Shown in pieces: positions 62,901 to 64,000 of a stretch of DNA of 64,000 nucleotides. The stretch is taken from the NCBI GenBank assembly GCA_934148875.1, contig CAKPDJ010000001.1, forward strand, positions 1-64,000, read 5' to 3'. The number at the start of each line of letters is the position of its first letter. Position 1 is the stretch's first letter. Source of the stretch: an uncultured Bacilli bacterium (GTDB taxonomy: Bacteria > Bacillota_I > Bacilli_A > RF39 > UBA660). Position numbers and translations under genes: made by a program. Under the pieces are notes generated by a model that saw only the letters and a program-made list of their open reading frames with translations, was not told where the DNA came from and did not search any database.

Positions 62901-63213
62901 GGATAGATTTGGAAAACTTGATGATACTATTATTATTTATATGTATCAGGAATGGTTTGAAAAGATGGCTAAAAATTTAGAAATAGAAAAAGTTACTAAT
63001 ACTAGAAATTCTATCGAATTATTATTTAGCGAGGATATAAGCAAAAAAATAGATGGGGAAAAGTTATTTATGGATGCATTTAATATTACGCCTATGTTTA
63101 GATTTAAAATGCTCCATAATAGATTAATTATAGTACTTGATACAATAAAACTTGATAAACATTACATTTATTATTTAGTTGATTTACTTAGTAAAATTGA
63201 ATTAAAAAAATAA
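59920..63213 (+). CDS. mfd: transcription-repair coupling factor Mfd
   Basis: A 1097-aa ATP-dependent translocase that removes stalled RNA polymerase and recruits UvrA. Domains in order: UvrB-like (to about 250), a divergent linker, a CarD-like RNA polymerase-interacting domain from about 425 (QIGDYVVHAVNGIGVYNGIK), the helicase with GDVGYGKTEVAFRA (K584), DEEQRFGV (D679), LTATPIPRTLQM and QIRGRVGRS, the TRG motif and a shortened C-terminal domain. It ends without the long tail of some homologues. It and helD (21731) both act on stalled polymerase. Confidence 0.97.
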   Translation: MNIFDGNIPIKNINNIGLAGLTDELFCRYISTVYCENDKSILIVTASLFEANQLYDSLLNYQDNVLLFPMDDFLTSEAIATSPDLMVNRLETLNTLLNKEKQIIVTNLMGYLRFLPTPDVYKNSIFTVKIGQDYDLSKFANHLNNIGYKRESIVTKTGEYAVRGFIIDIFPLEYDHPIRFEFFGDTIDSIRIFDEDTQKSISTINDITIYPYSEFILDKEIDEVINKQKYLKQYTNVSSILDYMNGGIVFYKDYPQLTISYQNIIKETIEYRNEKDIDFNGDYMFNLNELCPKFLNHYLTIDNILNDKNISIYYFDAKEISPFHENIDAINHFIDEQLYLNKYVLIYLKEIQIKNFVKELNSNYIITDESNVQKNVVNIIIKPLNKGYIYQDYVVLTEHELFNYSSVRKKYKTKFKYASKIRDINKLQIGDYVVHAVNGIGVYNGIKTLNHGNLVKDYIEVIYAGNDKLYIPVEKIDLISKYSGNEGTVPKINKLGGADWNKIKARVKNRIHDIADKLLKLYAEREMKEGYAFSLDTDMQKDFDNSFEYTETKDQLLAIDQIKKDMESKHPMDRLLCGDVGYGKTEVAFRAIFKAVMDSKQVLYLCPTTILSNQQYQNALVRFSNFPINIGLLNRFTTPKEKKRIIEGLKDGTIDFVIGTHRLLSNDIKPKDLGLLVIDEEQRFGVTHKEKIKEYKTNVDVLTLTATPIPRTLQMSMIGIRSLSLIETPPVDRYPVQTYVIEENNQIIKDAIYKELSRKGQVFLLYNKIDTIEKKVAQIQSLVPEARIVYAHGRLTKEELEDRMQAFINYEYDVLICTTIIETGIDIPNANTLIILDADHFGLSQLYQIRGRVGRSNKIAYAYFMYSASKMLNDAAVKRLNAIKDFTELGSGFSIATRDLSIRGAGDILGSEQAGFIDTVGIDLYLKMLQDEVSRLKGITPKEEIIQNEKPLLDVSTHISNTYTDDDDLKISIHKEINTIDSLDKLKQVQSDLEDRFGKLDDTIIIYMYQEWFEKMAKNLEIEKVTNTRNSIELLFSEDISKKIDGEKLFMDAFNITPMFRFKMLHNRLIIVLDTIKLDKHYIYYLVDLLSKIELKK

Positions 63214-63267
63214 CTACTAATGAACTGAACCAAAAAAGTTGGACAGTTTATAATTAGTTATTTTTTT
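63209..63267. terminator. bidirectional terminator after mfd, with IS-end-like core
   Basis: AATAACTA (63209-63216) pairs with TAGTTATT (63255-63262), and the inner arms CTAATGAACTG / CAGTTTATAAT pair with two mismatches. T-run follows. It spans both convergent stops. The core TGAACTGAACC-AAAAAAG-TTGGACAG (63221-63246) resembles the terminal inverted repeats of IS150-group IS3 elements. Confidence 0.7.
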
Positions 63268-64000
63268 TCGTATAGATAATAAGTTCTGGTATATTCTTCA
63301 TATTGTTGAGTATGACTATCTATTAGATTATAGTTTTCTTTTATAATTTTTAATTCATCTTCTGCCAATTCATTATTGATAATTACATAGTCTGTTTGTT
63401 TTTCTTTGATGTATCTTTTTTGTTCATCTGTGTTATTTGGAAATAGTTCATATATAATATTGTTTCTTTGAAAATAATATTGATTTGGATATGTTTTAGT
63501 AGTGAAATAAAAACCACCATCTAAAAATCCATAGTTTAATATACTTGAATTTGGTTTAATACTATCTAAAAAGGTGTATTGAGCATAGTATGATTTATTT
63601 TTACTTATATATTTTGTATTTGGTGAACGATAATATGATATAAATAAACAGACTATTATAATTATTGGTACTATATATTTTGTATTGTTAAGAATAACAT
63701 TATTTATTCTTTTATCTTTTATAATTGTAGCAATAAATATCAAGCCAAATATCATAAATGGCTGAATTGGTATGGAGTAATATCTAAAATTAGTACCTCC
63801 TATAAATATTGTTATTAAAAGTAATAGGGTAGATATTAATAGATATATATTATTTTTTGTTTCTTTAAAGAATGTTTTTGTCTTAATAGATAGTACCATT
63901 GGAATAATAATTAATATTAAATATTGATAGTATCTAAAAATAACGCCTTTAATAGTATTAAAACAATTAATTAGTTTTTGAAGTAATGTGTAATTATTAG
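63258..64000 (-). CDS. membrane glycosyltransferase-like protein (partial)
   Basis: The frame stays open to the right edge, so the true N-terminus is outside. Visible: several hydrophobic helices, including LISTLLLLITIFIGG, FMIFGLIFIATII and IVPIIIIVCLFISYY, then a ~100-residue soluble C-terminal domain (SILNYGFLDGGFYFTTKTYP, DYVIINNELAEDELKII, YLYEKK). The plan, many helices plus a small outside tail, fits GT-C (ArnT/PMT-like) sugar transferases of the wall polymer pathways, but no catalytic loop is in view. An internal ATG at 63899 could be taken for the start but has no good site. Confidence 0.6.
   Translation of the reverse strand, partial: NNYTLLQKLINCFNTIKGVIFRYYQYLILIIIPMVLSIKTKTFFKETKNNIYLLISTLLLLITIFIGGTNFRYYSIPIQPFMIFGLIFIATIIKDKRINNVILNNTKYIVPIIIIVCLFISYYRSPNTKYISKNKSYYAQYTFLDSIKPNSSILNYGFLDGGFYFTTKTYPNQYYFQRNNIIYELFPNNTDEQKRYIKEKQTDYVIINNELAEDELKIIKENYNLIDSHTQQYEEYTRTYYLYEKK

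Noticed and set aside
1..64000. Mollicute genetic code (UGA = Trp)
   Set aside because: All core proteins reach full length with standard stops and use UGG for Trp.
1..64000. CRISPR arrays, rRNA, tRNA, prophage or intact IS
   Set aside because: No regularly spaced direct repeats with unique spacers of CRISPR type, no tRNA T-loop pattern in cloverleaf context, and no transposase or phage genes were seen.

Overview
The window looks like the replication-origin region of a very AT-rich, low-GC Gram-positive bacterium of class Bacilli. Gene order closely follows the Bacillus subtilis origin: rpsF-ssb-rpsR, gdpP-like, rplI, dnaB, walJ and rlmH on the far left; ychF, DUF951, parB-parA-noc-rsmG-mnmG-mnmE-jag-yidC-rnpA-rpmH next; then dnaA-dnaN-recF-gyrB-gyrA and tadA-dnaX-ybaB-recR-bofA-holB-ricT-trmN6-rsmI-pth-mfd. 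Genes left of dnaA lie mostly on the minus strand and genes right of it mostly on the plus strand, as expected for divergence from oriC at about 41.8-43.5 kb. All core genes read full length with UGA as stop, so the code is standard. Penicillin-binding protein, M23 peptidase and SSU/LSU protein genes indicate a walled cell. Reduced forms of several genes (GdpP without its sensory half, SRP RNA without an Alu domain, short L34) suggest a streamlined, possibly host-associated and uncultivated Bacilli lineage; that placement is inference.

Layout. 0-9.2 kb: accessory genes (PBP, GerQ, LemA-like, a large unknown coiled-coil membrane protein, ung, an amino-acid symporter, an XRE regulator divergent from a BtaA-like SAM protein). 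9.3-14.3 kb: a BceRS/BceAB-like response regulator, kinase and ABC transporter module. 14.3-21 kb: conserved housekeeping operons. 21-31 kb: mixed, with helD, a Bax-inhibitor-like protein, ychF, an unassigned three-gene ABC system and an AbgT-family transporter. 31-41.7 kb: the parABS/Noc and tRNA/rRNA modification block. 41.7-51.1 kb: oriC, replication and gyrase genes, with a ComK homologue between dnaN and recF. 51.1-52.6 kb: a gene-free parS array. 52.6-63.2 kb: SRP RNA and the tadA-to-mfd operons. 63.3 kb to the end: a partial membrane glycosyltransferase-like gene.

The most striking feature is the gyrA-SRP RNA intergenic region. Nine parS palindromes (eight exactly TGTTTCACGTGAAACA) lie within about 1.46 kb. 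Seven of them are immediately preceded, always on the same strand, by a DnaA-box-like NNNTCCACA motif identical or close to the boxes upstream of dnaA. Part of the array arose by duplication of a module of about 242 bp. Four Noc-type palindromes (TATTTCCCGGGAAATA) flank or interleave with it, and both cognate CTPase-family proteins (ParB and Noc) are encoded here. The Noc homologue lacks the N-terminal membrane-targeting helix. Together this suggests a compact centromere in which ParB loading, DnaA binding and nucleoid occlusion are physically coupled. Other notable items are sporulation relics (GerQ, BofA), ComK at the origin, a catalytic-domain-only GdpP, and a terminator-like hairpin in the helD leader.
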